Assembly (NCBI RefSeq): GCF_027533845.1
Contig: NZ_JAPZVN010000004.1
Location: forward strand, 124,001-188,000
DNA from: Streptomyces sp. RPT161
GTDB taxonomy: Bacteria; Actinomycetota; Actinomycetes; Streptomycetales; Streptomycetaceae
DNA length: 64,000 nucleotides
Direction: 5' to 3'
Made by a program: the position numbers and the translations under genes. The stretch's first letter is position 1, and each line of letters begins with the position of its first letter. Shown in pieces: positions 51,974 to 61,554 of the stretch. The notes beneath the pieces were generated by a model. The model was given only the letters and a program-made list of their open reading frames with translations. It was not told where the DNA came from and searched no databases.

Positions 51974-52426
51974 TCAGGACGCCTTGAGCAACGAGTCCTC
52001 GCGCCACTTGAGGACCTTGTCGAAGCTGACGACGGCGCCATGCCCGGGCCTGTTGTGGAAGTGGACGTGGTCCACCAGCGATTCGATCAGGAACAGCCCC
52101 CGGCCGTGCTCCGACTGGTGGGACCTGCGGCCCAGCGGGCGCACGGTGCGCCGGATGCGGCCGAGTGGGAAGCCCGGTCCCGAGTCGGTGACCTCGATCC
52201 GGCAGCGGTCGCCCTCGATGTGGGCGGTGACCTGGTATCCGCCGCCCGTGCTCGCGCCACCCGCGTGCTCCACGGCGTTCGCGCACGCCTCGGAGAGCGC
52301 CACCGACAGGTCGTAGGAGATGTCCGGATCGACGCCCGCGGTCTCCATCGTGCCGAGCAGTAGCCGACGGGCGAGCGGAACGCTCGCAGCTTCGCGCCGC
52401 AAATGGAGTGACCACCAGATGCTCAT
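51974..52426 (-). CDS. RsbW-like ATP-binding regulatory protein
   Basis: A 150-residue HATPase_c protein: N box LSVALSEACANAVEHAGG, G1 box EVTDSGPGFP, G2 box SEHGRGLFLIESLVD, all intact. This is the classical anti-sigma-factor kinase layout. ATG at 52426 has AGGAGG upstream. A partner could be one of the SigB/F-family factors of the genome (sigF and sigN are in this window), but no gene linkage proves it. Confidence 0.92.
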   Translation of the reverse strand: MSIWWSLHLRREAASVPLARRLLLGTMETAGVDPDISYDLSVALSEACANAVEHAGGASTGGGYQVTAHIEGDRCRIEVTDSGPGFPLGRIRRTVRPLGRRSHQSEHGRGLFLIESLVDHVHFHNRPGHGAVVSFDKVLKWREDSLLKAS

Positions 52427-52617
52427 GCTCCAGCCTCCTGGCCGCGGCTCGATGTACGGATACGTATTGCCGCGAAAGTCGACCGGTAAGCGTGGTGTTG
52501 ACGTGATGCCGCTCATTCGGCGGACGCATAGAACAGACATAGCGGAGTAATGGGGCACCTTTCGCGCACCGCCCCGAGCCGGGCACCCTGCTGTTCGGGT
52601 TGCCCGGGGCGGGTGGG

Positions 52618-53418
52618 ATGATGACGGCCGCCATGACTGCCCCCGTGCGCGCCGGCGCCGATCTGAGACTGCTGAGGGCCGCGGTGTTCGCCGCGGTCTG
52701 CGTCACGCTGTCCGCGGCCGGGCACTCCATGGCGTCCGGGAGCGGCATCCCGCTGTGGGCACTGCTGGCCGGTTGGGCCGGGGTGCTGGCGGTGGCCGCG
52801 CCGCTGGCGGGACGGGAGCGTTCGCTGCCCGGCATCGCGGCGGCCCTGCTGGGCGGCCAGCTGGGCCTGCACGCCCTGTTCAGCGCCGGGCAGTGGTGCG
52901 CCGAACCGGTGACCGACGGGCGGTCGAGCCGGATCATGGCGCTCGCCGGGCATCTGCTCTGCAACGACCAGTTGCTGCGGCTGACCCCGGACAGCGCCGA
53001 GCGTCTGCTGCGGCAGGCCCATATCGACCCGTCGTCAGCTCCCACCCCCCCTCAGAACATGCCCGGAATGCCGGGAATGGCGGTCGGGCACGGCTGTCTG
53101 GCGTACTCGCTGCCGATGCTCTTCGGCCATCTGGCCGCCGCGCTGGTCACCGGATGGCTGCTACGCCGCGGTGAGGCCGCGCTGTGGCGGTTGGTGCAGC
53201 TGTCCGGCCACGGTGTGCGGCAGGCCGCCGGACTGCTGCCGCTGCGCGTCGCGCTGATCGCGGTACGGACCCTGGCCCTCGTCGCCGGACTGCTCGCCGA
53301 GCGGCTGACCGGGGTACGGCGGGGCCGTGCGGCGTACGGCTGCGCGCATCCGGAGTCGGTGCTCCTTCAGCACTCGGTGATCCGGCGGGGTCCGCCCGCC
53401 CTGGCCCTCGCGGCCTGA
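52618..53418 (+). CDS. Integral membrane protein upstream of the copper genes
   Basis: About 266 residues with roughly five or six hydrophobic segments (LRAAVFAAVCVTLSAAG, LWALLAGWAGVLAVAA, and others). An exposed loop contains NMPGMPGMAVGHGC, rich in Met with His and Cys, of the kind that binds copper. It comes just before YcnI on the same strand. It resembles nothing I can name, but the Met-rich loop and the context suggest a part in copper handling. Start could be any of the ATGs at 52618, 52621 or 52633. Confidence 0.7.
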   Translation: MMTAAMTAPVRAGADLRLLRAAVFAAVCVTLSAAGHSMASGSGIPLWALLAGWAGVLAVAAPLAGRERSLPGIAAALLGGQLGLHALFSAGQWCAEPVTDGRSSRIMALAGHLLCNDQLLRLTPDSAERLLRQAHIDPSSAPTPPQNMPGMPGMAVGHGCLAYSLPMLFGHLAAALVTGWLLRRGEAALWRLVQLSGHGVRQAAGLLPLRVALIAVRTLALVAGLLAERLTGVRRGRAAYGCAHPESVLLQHSVIRRGPPALALAA

Positions 53419-53533
53419 CGCGACCTCCCCTAACACACACGGATCGGCGGAACACGCCCGTCGGCTACTGGGGTCGCGGCCGCATGCGCGTCACCCTGAA
53501 GATCGCCTTCCGCATCCGTGGAGTTCCAACATC

Positions 53534-54253
53534 ATGACCATGACCACCTCACGCAAGCGCGCCATCAACCGTCTCGCGGCCGTCGGCGCCGCCGCCGGCG
53601 CCTCCGTGCTGCTGCTCGCCGCACCGGCCTTCGCGCATGTCACCGTCACCCCGACCACCGCCGCCAAGGGCAGCTACAGCACGGTGGAGTTCAAGGTCCC
53701 CAACGAGGAGGACAACGCCAACACGGTCAAGGTCGAGGTCAACTTCCCCACCGACCACCCGCTCGCCTCGGTACAGACCGAGCCGGTTCCGGGTTGGACC
53801 GCCTCCGTCACCAAGACCAAGCTCGCCAAGCCGATCAGCACCGACGACGGCCAGGTCACCGAGGCCGTCACCAAGATCACCTGGTCGGGCGGCCAGATCA
53901 AGCCGGGTGAGTTCCAGCGCTTCCCGGTCGCGCTGGGCCCGCTGCCGACCGACACCGGCACGCTCGCCTTCAAGGCGCTCCAGACCTACGACAACAACCA
54001 GGTCGTGCGCTGGATCGACACCTCGACGCCGGGCGGCGCTGAGCCCGCGCACCCCGCCCCGACCATCACCTTGACCGACGCCAAGAGCGGCGACGCCACC
54101 CAGACCGCCGCGCAGTCCACCGCGGCGAAGTCGTCCGGCGACAGTGACGACACCGCCCGGGTGCTGGGCGTCGTCGGCATCGTGCTCGGCGCCGCGGGTG
54201 TCGGCTACGGCGTGTTCGCCGGTCGCCGCCGCGGTGACGGCTCCGCCGCCTGA
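53534..54253 (+). CDS. YcnI-family (DUF1775) copper-binding protein
   Basis: A 239-residue extracytoplasmic protein: signal peptide ending APAFA, giving a mature N-terminus HVTVTP; this first His is the copper ligand in YcnI proteins. The cupredoxin-like domain runs to about residue 165, then a Ser/Thr/Ala spacer and a C-terminal anchor segment (VLGVVGIVLGAAGVGYGVFAG) with basic end. It is the first clear gene of the copper operon (YcnI, Sco, PCuAC, CopCD, DtpA). Confidence 0.92.
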   Translation: MTMTTSRKRAINRLAAVGAAAGASVLLLAAPAFAHVTVTPTTAAKGSYSTVEFKVPNEEDNANTVKVEVNFPTDHPLASVQTEPVPGWTASVTKTKLAKPISTDDGQVTEAVTKITWSGGQIKPGEFQRFPVALGPLPTDTGTLAFKALQTYDNNQVVRWIDTSTPGGAEPAHPAPTITLTDAKSGDATQTAAQSTAAKSSGDSDDTARVLGVVGIVLGAAGVGYGVFAGRRRGDGSAA

Positions 54254-54326
54254 CCTTCTCTCCGTACGGTCGTCCCGGTCCGTCCAGCGCGGGCCGGGGC
54301 CCGCACCACCTTTGGGGAATCCCTGA

Positions 54327-54992
54327 ATGCGTACACGTAACCACCGCAGCCGCACGGTCGCGCTCTGCGCGGCTTTCGCGGCGGCCGCCGCGCTCGCCCT
54401 GACCGCGTGCGGCAGTTCCACCGACGACAAGCCGGTCGCCTCGGTCTCCGCCTCCGCCGCCAGTGGCAGCGCGCTGCCGCTCACCCCGCCGATGGCCAAG
54501 CCGAACCTGGTGCTCACCGACACCCACGGCCAGAAGTTCGACCTCGCCAAGGAGACCGCGGGCAAGCCCGTGCTGCTCTACTTCGGCTACACGCACTGCC
54601 CGGACGTCTGCCCGCTGATCATGTCCGACATAGGCAACGCCAAGCGCAAGCTGCCCAAGGCCGAGCAGGACAAGATCCAGGTCATCTTCATCACCACCGA
54701 CCCCGACCGGGACACCCCGCAGCGCCTTGCCAGCTGGCTGCCCGGCCAGGGCCAGGGCTTCATCGGGCTGACCGGCGACTTCAACACCATCCAGGCGGGC
54801 GCCAAGTCGCTCGGCATAACGATCGAGAAGCCGGTCAAGCAGCAGGACGGCAGCTACACCGTCACGCACAGCGCCGAGGTCCTGGCGTTCTCCCCCAAGG
54901 ACGACAAGGCGCACTACGCGTACACCGACAGCGCGGACTCGGACACGTACCAGCGTGACATCCCCAAGTTGATCAAGGGTGAGGACCTGTGA
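54327..54992 (+). CDS. sco: Sco-type copper chaperone lipoprotein
   Basis: 221 residues. A lipoprotein signal (LTAC lipobox) is followed by a thioredoxin-fold domain with the copper-binding CPDVC (in YTHCPDVCPLIMSD) and the distal His in VTHSAEVLAF. In S. lividans the matching Sco protein is needed for copper-dependent aerial development and cytochrome oxidase. Its TGA overlaps the GTG of the next gene. Confidence 0.94.
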   Translation: MRTRNHRSRTVALCAAFAAAAALALTACGSSTDDKPVASVSASAASGSALPLTPPMAKPNLVLTDTHGQKFDLAKETAGKPVLLYFGYTHCPDVCPLIMSDIGNAKRKLPKAEQDKIQVIFITTDPDRDTPQRLASWLPGQGQGFIGLTGDFNTIQAGAKSLGITIEKPVKQQDGSYTVTHSAEVLAFSPKDDKAHYAYTDSADSDTYQRDIPKLIKGEDL

Positions 54993-55477
54993 GACGACTC
55001 GCGGCGACCACGGCCGCTCTCGCGATCGGCGCGGTGGCGCTTACCGGATGCGGATCCTCCGGTTCCGGCAACGGAAAGCCCGCGGGCTCCTCCCAACCAG
55101 CCAGCGCCAGGCCCGAGTTGAAGGTCAGCGGCGGATACGTGCCGCAGCCCGCGATGGACGACATGGCGGCGGGCTACTTCACGGTGGACAACACCGGCGG
55201 CGCCGACGACCAACTGACCGGTGTCACCAGCGACGTGGCCTCCGACGTCACCATGCACCGCACCGAGTCGGACATGATGCAGGAGGTCAAGTCGTTCACT
55301 GTGCCCGCGCACGGAAGGCTCGTGCTGAGCACCGGCGGCAACCACCTGATGCTGATGGGGCTGAAGAAGAAGCCGACGGTGGGCGGGAAGGTGTCGTTCA
55401 CCCTGCGCTTCGCCAAGTCGGCGCCGATCACGGTGACCGTCCCGGTGGAACCGGCGACCTACCGGCCGAAGGGCTGA
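54989..55477 (+). CDS. ecuC: PCuAC copper chaperone lipoprotein
   Basis: A 162-residue extracytoplasmic Cu(I) carrier. Lipobox LTGC, then the PCuAC domain with its copper motif in two parts: VTMHRTESDMM and GGNHLMLMGL (Met-His and His-x-Met ligands). In S. lividans the equivalent protein ECuC passes copper to Sco. GTG start overlaps the sco stop by four bases. Confidence 0.92.
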   Translation: MRRLAATTAALAIGAVALTGCGSSGSGNGKPAGSSQPASARPELKVSGGYVPQPAMDDMAAGYFTVDNTGGADDQLTGVTSDVASDVTMHRTESDMMQEVKSFTVPAHGRLVLSTGGNHLMLMGLKKKPTVGGKVSFTLRFAKSAPITVTVPVEPATYRPKG

Positions 55478-55484
55478 TCCGCCC

Positions 55485-57377
55485 ATGGCCGCCGAACCGC
55501 TGACCACCACAGGGGGAAGGACGACCGCGCGGCGACTGCTGCTGGTGCTCGCCGCGCTGCTGACAGCCCTGCTGGCCGGGGCGGCCCCGGCGTCCGCGCA
55601 CGCCGCGCTGCTGCGTACCGACCCCGGCGAGGGGTCGGTGGTGCCCTCGGCGCCGTCGCGGGTGCTGCTCACCTTCTCCGAGGGCGTGCTGCTGTCCAGC
55701 GACTCGGTACGGGTGCTCGACCCGTCCGGCAAGGAGGTCCAGCAGGGCGCCGCCCAGCACGCCAACGGCGCCACGGACACCGCGACCGTGCCGCTGCGCA
55801 CCGGCCTCGGCAACGGCACGTACACCGTTGCGTGGAAGGCGGTCTCGGCGGACACCCATCCGGTCGCGGGCGCCTGGACGTTCTCCATCGGCGCGCCGTC
55901 GAAGACCTCGGCGGCGTTGCCCCGGCAGGACGTCGGCGGTGGCGCCGCCGGGGTGCTGTACGGGATCGGGCGCTATGTGGCGTACGGCGGGTTCGCGCTG
56001 CTGGTCGGTTGCTGCGCGTTCCTCGCGGTGTGCTGGCCGCGCGGCGCCCGGCTGCGGGTGATGCGACGGCTGGCGGTCGGCGGCTGGGCGGCGATGGCGG
56101 TCTCCACGCTGGCGTTGCTGCTGCTGCGCGGCCCCTACGTCAACGGGACCGGCCTTGGCGGGGTCTTCGACCTCGGTGCGGTGCGGTCGGTGGTCGACAC
56201 CAAGCCGGGAACGGCGCTGCTGTGCCGGTTGCTGCTGCTCGCCGCGGCGGCGGTGTTCCTGTCGGTGCTGTTCGGTGCCGCGTTCACCCGGGGTGGCTGG
56301 GCCGGACGGCGGAACCTGGCGGTCGGGCTGGCGGTCGGCGGCACGGCGATCGCGGCAGGGCTGGCGGCGACCTGGTCGCTGGCCGAGCACGCCTCGGTCG
56401 GCATCCAGCCGGGCGTGGCGATGCCGCTCGACATGCTGCACCTGCTGTCGATGGCGGTCTGGCTGGGCGGGCTCGCCGCGCTGCTGACCGCGCTGTACCG
56501 GACCGCGGGCATCGAACGGGAGGCGGTGCGCCGCTTCTCGCGGATCGCCTTCGGGTGCGTGTGCGTGCTGGCGGCGACCGGCGGCTACCAGGCGTGGCGG
56601 CAGGTCGGCTCCTGGCACGCGCTGCTGACGACCTCGTACGGGCAACTGCTGATCGCCAAGGTCGCGCTGGTCGCGGTGGTGCTCGCCGCCGCGTACGTCT
56701 CCCGGCGCTGGACCGGCCGACTGGCCGAGCAGGACGTCCCGCAGGACGAGCCGGAACCGGTACCGGCCGCAGGGCCCGCCGAGACGACGTCCACGAATCC
56801 GGCGCGGGCCGCCCAACTCGCCCGGCAGCGGGCCGCGTTGGCCACCGCACGGGCACGCAGGCACCGGGACGCCGATCCGGCGCGCACCGGCCTGCGCCGA
56901 TCGGTGCTGGCCGAGGCGGCCGTCGCGGTGATCGTGCTGGCGGTCTCCACCGTGCTCAGCGGTACCGAGCCGGGCCGGGCGGTGGAGGAGGCCGCCGCGG
57001 CGGGGGCCGCGCCTGGCGCGGTGCCGGTGAGCGGCGGACCGGTGTTCGCCGCCATCCCGTACGACACCGGCGGGGCGAACGGCAAGGGCACCGCCGGCGT
57101 GCACATCGACCCGGCCCGTACCGGAAGCAACGAGCTGCACCTGATCCTGACCGACCCGGCGGGCAACCCGGTCGACGTGCCCGAGGTGGACCTCTCGTTC
57201 ACCTTGAGGTCCCGGGGCATAGGGCCGCTGCCGGTGAAGCTCAGCCACGCCGGTACCGGCGCGTGGACGGCGGAGTCCGTCCAGTTGCCGATGGCCGGGC
57301 AGTGGCAACTGTCCCTGACCGTGCGCACCTCCGACATCGACGAGGTCACCGAGACCAAGAATGTGGCGATCGGCTGA
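55485..57377 (+). CDS. CopC-CopD fusion with C-terminal YtkA-like domain
   Basis: 630 residues. A signal peptide ending ASAHAALL gives a CopC domain with a mature N-terminal His (about residues 39-135, with DTHPVAG as second His site). Eight or so membrane helices of CopD follow (about 150-430), then an Arg-rich cytosolic loop, another helix and an extracytoplasmic YtkA/FixH-like beta domain. It is likely to bind and import copper. It ends by one-base overlap with dtpA, so the operon is tight. Confidence 0.92.
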   Translation: MAAEPLTTTGGRTTARRLLLVLAALLTALLAGAAPASAHAALLRTDPGEGSVVPSAPSRVLLTFSEGVLLSSDSVRVLDPSGKEVQQGAAQHANGATDTATVPLRTGLGNGTYTVAWKAVSADTHPVAGAWTFSIGAPSKTSAALPRQDVGGGAAGVLYGIGRYVAYGGFALLVGCCAFLAVCWPRGARLRVMRRLAVGGWAAMAVSTLALLLLRGPYVNGTGLGGVFDLGAVRSVVDTKPGTALLCRLLLLAAAAVFLSVLFGAAFTRGGWAGRRNLAVGLAVGGTAIAAGLAATWSLAEHASVGIQPGVAMPLDMLHLLSMAVWLGGLAALLTALYRTAGIEREAVRRFSRIAFGCVCVLAATGGYQAWRQVGSWHALLTTSYGQLLIAKVALVAVVLAAAYVSRRWTGRLAEQDVPQDEPEPVPAAGPAETTSTNPARAAQLARQRAALATARARRHRDADPARTGLRRSVLAEAAVAVIVLAVSTVLSGTEPGRAVEEAAAAGAAPGAVPVSGGPVFAAIPYDTGGANGKGTAGVHIDPARTGSNELHLILTDPAGNPVDVPEVDLSFTLRSRGIGPLPVKLSHAGTGAWTAESVQLPMAGQWQLSLTVRTSDIDEVTETKNVAIG

Positions 57378-58648
57378 TGAAGAAAGCTACGGCCAAACCG
57401 GCGGCGGAAAAAAGTGAACTGACGGTACGTCAGGAGATAACGAGACGGCGGCTGCTGGGGGCCGCGTCGGCCGCCGGTGCGGCGGGCCTGGTGGTCGGCG
57501 GCGCGGGCGGTGCGTACGGGTACGCGGCGACGTCCGATCACGCGCCACTGACGTCGGTGGGCAGTACGGCGGTCCCCTTCCACGGCGACCACCAGGCGGG
57601 CATCGTCGACCCGGCGCAGGCCACCGGGCACCTGGTCGCCTTCGACCTGGCACCGGACGCCGGGCGCAAGGGCGCCGCCGCGCTGCTGCGCCGCTGGTCG
57701 GCGGCGGCCGAGGCGATGACGGCGGGACGGGCCCCGAACGGCGACAACCAGATCGCCCTGGACGCCGGGCCGTCCTCGCTGACCGTGACCTTCGGCTTCG
57801 GTCTCGGCTTCTTCGACAAGACCGGGCTGAAGGACCGGGTGCCGGAGAACCTGGCGCCGATCCCGCCGTTCTCCTCCGACGCGCTCGACCCCAAGCTGAG
57901 CGACGGCGACCTGTGGGTGCAGATCGGCGGCGACGACGGGCTGGTCGCCTTCCACGCGCTGCGCGTGCTCCAGAAGGAGGCGGCCGGCACGGCGACGCTG
58001 CGCTGGCAGATGAACGGGTTCAACCGCGCCCCCGGAGCCACCGAGCGGCCCAGGACGCCGCGCAACCTGATGGGCCAGATCGACGGCACCAACAACCCCA
58101 AGCCGACCGACAAGGACTTCGCCGCCAAGATCTTCGTCTCCGGCCAGACCGGCGCCGCGAGCTGGCTGAACGGCGGCTCCTACGCGGTGGTGCGGCGCAT
58201 CCGGATGCTGCTGGACTCCTGGGACCACCTGTCGCTGGACCGCCAGGAGCGGGTGATAGGGCGGCGCAAGTCGGACGGCGCTCCGCTGTCGGGCGGAACC
58301 GAGACCACGCCGGTGGACCTCAACAAGATCAACCCGGACGGTTCGCTGGCGATCCCCGGGGACGCCCACATCCGCGTCGCCGCACCCGCCTCCAACGGGG
58401 GCGCGGCCATGCTGCGGCGGGCGTTCTCGTACCACGACGGATACGACCAGGACGGCACGCCCAACGCCGGACTGCTGTTCGTGGCCTGGCAGTCGGACCC
58501 GTTCAACGGCTTCATCAAGGTGCAGCAGAAGCTGGACCGCGCGGACGGGCTGTCCCGCTTCATCCGGCACGAGTCCAGCGCACTGTTCGCGGTGCCGGGC
58601 GGCTGCGCACCGGGCGAGTACGTGGGGCAGCGGCTGCTGGAGTCCTAG
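57377..58648 (+). CDS. dtpA: Tat-exported DyP-type peroxidase DtpA (EfeB/deferrochelatase family)
   Basis: A 423-residue haem peroxidase. A twin-arginine signal (ITRRRLLGAASAAGAAGLVVGGA) fits folded export. The DyP motif GQIDGTNN carries the distal Asp, and the proximal haem His is in DAHIRVAAP. In S. lividans DtpA works with the copper radical oxidase GlxA in hyphal-tip glycan synthesis and depends on Sco/ECuC-type copper supply, matching this operon. Many databases label such proteins EfeB. The start ATG overlaps the copCD stop. Confidence 0.93.
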   Translation: MKKATAKPAAEKSELTVRQEITRRRLLGAASAAGAAGLVVGGAGGAYGYAATSDHAPLTSVGSTAVPFHGDHQAGIVDPAQATGHLVAFDLAPDAGRKGAAALLRRWSAAAEAMTAGRAPNGDNQIALDAGPSSLTVTFGFGLGFFDKTGLKDRVPENLAPIPPFSSDALDPKLSDGDLWVQIGGDDGLVAFHALRVLQKEAAGTATLRWQMNGFNRAPGATERPRTPRNLMGQIDGTNNPKPTDKDFAAKIFVSGQTGAASWLNGGSYAVVRRIRMLLDSWDHLSLDRQERVIGRRKSDGAPLSGGTETTPVDLNKINPDGSLAIPGDAHIRVAAPASNGGAAMLRRAFSYHDGYDQDGTPNAGLLFVAWQSDPFNGFIKVQQKLDRADGLSRFIRHESSALFAVPGGCAPGEYVGQRLLES

Positions 58649-58697
58649 GTACTGGACGGGCGCCCCCGACGGGCTGCCGTCGCACTAGGGTGGCCCC

Positions 58698-59633
58698 ATG
58701 ATGTCCTCGTCCGCCGCCAGGTACACGTATCTCGGGCCGGAAGGCACCTTCACCGAGGCCGCGCTCCGTACGCTTCCGGAGGCGGCGACCCGTGAGCTGG
58801 TGCCGATGGTCTCGGTGCCCGCCGCGCTGGACGCGGTGCGCAACGGGGAGGCGGGCGGCGCGCTGGTGCCGATCGAGAACTCGGTCGAGGGCGGGGTCAC
58901 CGCGACGCTGGACGAACTGGCCACCGGCACACCGCTGATGATCTACCGCGAGGTACTGCTGCCGATCGCCTTCGCACTGCTGGTACGGCCGGGCACCACG
59001 CTGGCCGACGTGAAGACGGTCACCGGGCATCCGGTGGCCCAGCCGCAGGTCCGCAACTGGCTGAAGGCGAACCTGCCGGAGGCGGTGTGGGAGTCGGCGG
59101 CGTCCAACGCGGACGGGGCGCGGCAGGTCCAGGAGGGCCGGTTCGACGGCGCGTTCGCGGGCGCGTTCGCGGCGCGGACGTACGGGCTCGAACCGCTGGT
59201 CACCGAGATCCACGACGCACCCAACGCGCAGACCCGGTTCGTCCTGGTCGGGGCCCCCGGGCGGGCGGCGGCGCGGACCGGCGCGGACAAGACGTCGGCG
59301 GTGTTCTGGCTGGGTGACGACCACCCCGGGGCGCTGCTCGAACTGCTCCAGGAATTCGCGGTGCGCGGGGTGAACCTGCTGCGCATCGAGTCCCGGCCGA
59401 CCGGTGGCGGCATCGGGCGCTACTGCTTCTCGGTGGACGCGGAGGGGCACATCACCGACCGGCGGGTCGGCGAGGCGCTGATGGGGTTGAAGCGGATCTG
59501 CCCGCAGATCCGCTTCCTCGGCTCGTACCCGCGGGCCGACGAGACGCCGCCGCAGGTGCGGCCGGGCACCACGGACGAGGAGTTCGCGGCGGCGGCCGAC
59601 TGGCTGACCCGAGCCCTGGACGGCCGGGCGTAG
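58698..59633 (+). CDS. pheA: Prephenate dehydratase
   Basis: Makes phenylpyruvate for phenylalanine synthesis. A 311-residue monofunctional enzyme: PDT domain (YLGPEGTFTEAAL, IENSVEGGVTATLD, the catalytic Thr in NAQTRFVLV) followed by an ACT domain (HPGALLELLQEF, LRIESRPTGGG) that binds phenylalanine for feedback control. A -10-like TAGGGT lies six bases before the ATG, so the message is probably leaderless. Confidence 0.96.
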   Translation: MMSSSAARYTYLGPEGTFTEAALRTLPEAATRELVPMVSVPAALDAVRNGEAGGALVPIENSVEGGVTATLDELATGTPLMIYREVLLPIAFALLVRPGTTLADVKTVTGHPVAQPQVRNWLKANLPEAVWESAASNADGARQVQEGRFDGAFAGAFAARTYGLEPLVTEIHDAPNAQTRFVLVGAPGRAAARTGADKTSAVFWLGDDHPGALLELLQEFAVRGVNLLRIESRPTGGGIGRYCFSVDAEGHITDRRVGEALMGLKRICPQIRFLGSYPRADETPPQVRPGTTDEEFAAAADWLTRALDGRA

Positions 59634-59749
59634 CGCCCGCCTGCCGGTCGGTCGGCGGCGCGACCGCTGCGGGCCGGTTCGGTATCGCCCGCCTCCGACC
59701 GTGGCGGCTGCTCGCCGCCGCGGCGGGCGGAGACCTGCGGGCGGACGCG

Positions 59750-60079
59750 TTATCCACGGAGTTATCCACAGGTGCCGCTCGGGCTGGGGATAAGTCGACA
59801 GATCGGCGTTGGGGGTAATGCGGCTTAGTCGACAAATCGGTTCAACAAGAACAACCGGGCGTAGGAGGCAGGCACGCATCATCCGTCAGCTTAATTCCGG
59901 CAGGCAACCCTATAGAGGGAGTCAAGCGGAGTGATTCTCACTCGAAAGTGAGTATGGGGCCGGTTTAAACCCGGAATCATTGCCGCCAGCTCGTACCACA
60001 AAACGATCAAGACCGTTCTCCACAGACGCCGCGCACACCCTGTGGATAACGAAAAGCATCCCCACTCGCCTGTGGATAA
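59750..60079. promoter_or_regulatory. Cluster of DnaA boxes in the pheA-serS gap
   Basis: Perfect TTATCCACA at 59762-59770 and, reversed, at 60041-60049 and 60071-60079, plus TTATCCACG (59750-59758) and TTCTCCACA (60016-60024). The 631-base gap also holds stem-loop CTCACT-CGAA-AGTGAG (59937-59952) and GATAAG/CTTATC (60151-60171), but no gene. Likely a DnaA-binding locus outside oriC, or DnaA control of serS. Confidence 0.7.
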
Positions 60080-60264
60080 CCAGGGCCCCAACTCCCCTGC
60101 TCCACAGGGGAGATGCCCCCCAGGGAGGGATGCGGTGAATTCGGTTGACGGATAAGTTTCCCACCCTTATCGACTTTCCCCACCCTTTCCTTAAAACGGG
60201 CAAATCGCCACATAACGCACTTAACTTGTCGCGGCCACGGTCGGCGTCCCGGTAGCCTGTAGCC

Positions 60265-61554
60265 GTGATTGACCTTCGCCTGCTCCGTGAGGACCCCGAC
60301 CGTGTGCGCGCCTCCCAGCGCGCCCGTGGAGAGGACGTCGGCCTCGTCGACGCACTGCTCTCCGCCGACGAGCGGCGCAGGTCGTCCGGCTCCCGCTTCG
60401 ACCAGCTGCGCGCCGAGCAGAAGACGCTCGGCAAGCGCATCCCCAAGGCCACCGGCGACGAGAAGGCCGAACTGCTCAAGCAGGCCGCCGAACTGTCCGC
60501 CGCCGTCAAGGCCGCCGACGCCGAGCAGGACGAGGCCGCCGAGGAGGCCCAGCGCCTGCTGCTCCAGCTCGGCAACGTCGTCCACCCCGACGTCCCGGTC
60601 GGCGGCGAGGAGGACTTCGCGGTCCTTGAGACCGTCGGCACCCCGCGCGACTTCGCGGCCGAGGGCTTCGAGCCCAAGGACCACCTGGAGCTGGGCCAGG
60701 CGCTCGGCGCCATCGACGTGGAGCGCGCCGCGAAGGTCTCCGGCTCGCGCTTCTACTACCTCACCGGCGTCGGCGCCCTGCTGGAGCTGGCCCTGGTCAA
60801 CGCGGCCATCGCGCAGGCCACCGAGGCCGGTTTCACCCCGATGCTCACCCCGGCCCTGGTCCGCCCGCAGGCCATGGAGGGCACCGGCTTCCTGGGCCAG
60901 GCGGCGGAGAACGTGTACCACCTGGAGAAGGACGACTACTACCTGGTCGGCACCTCCGAAGTACCGCTCGCCGCCTACCACATGGACGAGATCCTCGACG
61001 CCGCGCGGCTGCCGCTGCGCTACGCGGGCTTCTCGCCCTGCTTCCGGCGCGAGGCGGGAACATACGGCAAGGACACCCGGGGCATCTTCCGGGTCCACCA
61101 GTTCGACAAGGTGGAGATGTTCTGCTTCGTCGCCCCGGAGGAGGCCGAGGCGGAGCACGCCCGGCTGCTGGCCGGGGAGAAGCAGTGGCTCAGCTCGCTC
61201 GGCCTGCCGTTCCAGGTGATCGACGTGGCCACCGGCGACCTCGGCGCCTCGGCGTCCCGCAAGTTCGACTGCGAGGCGTGGATCCCGACCCAGGGCAAGT
61301 ACCGCGAGCTGACCTCGGCCTCGAACTGCACCGAGTTCCAGGCCCGCCGGCTCTCCGTACGGATGCGCGAGGACCGGGACGGCAAGCAGGTCACCCGGCC
61401 GCTCGCCACGCTCAACGGCACGCTGTGCGCGGTGCCCCGCACCATCGTGGCGCTGCTGGAGAACCACCAGCAGGCCGACGGCTCGGTCGTGGTGCCCGAG
61501 GTGCTGCGGCCGTACCTCGGTGGCCGTGAGGTGCTGGAGCCCGTCGCCAAGTGA
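60265..61554 (+). CDS. serS: Seryl-tRNA synthetase
   Basis: A 429-residue class II synthetase: N-terminal coiled-coil arm (about 30-105) that grips the long variable arm of tRNA-Ser, motif 2 in [25 protein letters not shown], and motif 3 near [14 protein letters not shown] start; TAGCCT seven bases upstream suggests a leaderless message. It is followed by an overlapping HAD gene. All four of its tRNA substrates are encoded in this window. Confidence 0.97.
   Translation: MIDLRLLREDPDRVRASQRARGEDVGLVDALLSADERRRSSGSRFDQLRAEQKTLGKRIPKATGDEKAELLKQAAELSAAVKAADAEQDEAAEEAQRLLLQLGNVVHPDVPVGGEEDFAVLETVGTPRDFAAEGFEPKDHLELGQALGAIDVERAAKVSGSRFYYLTGVGALLELALVNAAIAQATEAGFTPMLTPALVRPQAMEGTGFLGQAAENVYHLEKDDYYLVGTSEVPLAAYHMDEILDAARLPLRYAGFSPCFRREAGTYGKDTRGIFRVHQFDKVEMFCFVAPEEAEAEHARLLAGEKQWLSSLGLPFQVIDVATGDLGASASRKFDCEAWIPTQGKYRELTSASNCTEFQARRLSVRMREDRDGKQVTRPLATLNGTLCAVPRTIVALLENHQQADGSVVVPEVLRPYLGGREVLEPVAK

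Noticed and set aside
49869-53045. A 1,058-codon minus-strand frame through aminopeptidase P
   Set aside because: It is antisense to an enzyme with all five metal ligands and out of frame with the RsbW-like gene on its own strand.
59937-59952. CTCACT-CGAA-AGTGAG as part of a T-box or other serS riboswitch
   Set aside because: No T-box sequence or specifier loop is visible, it lies over 300 bases from serS, and serS seems to have a near-leaderless promoter.
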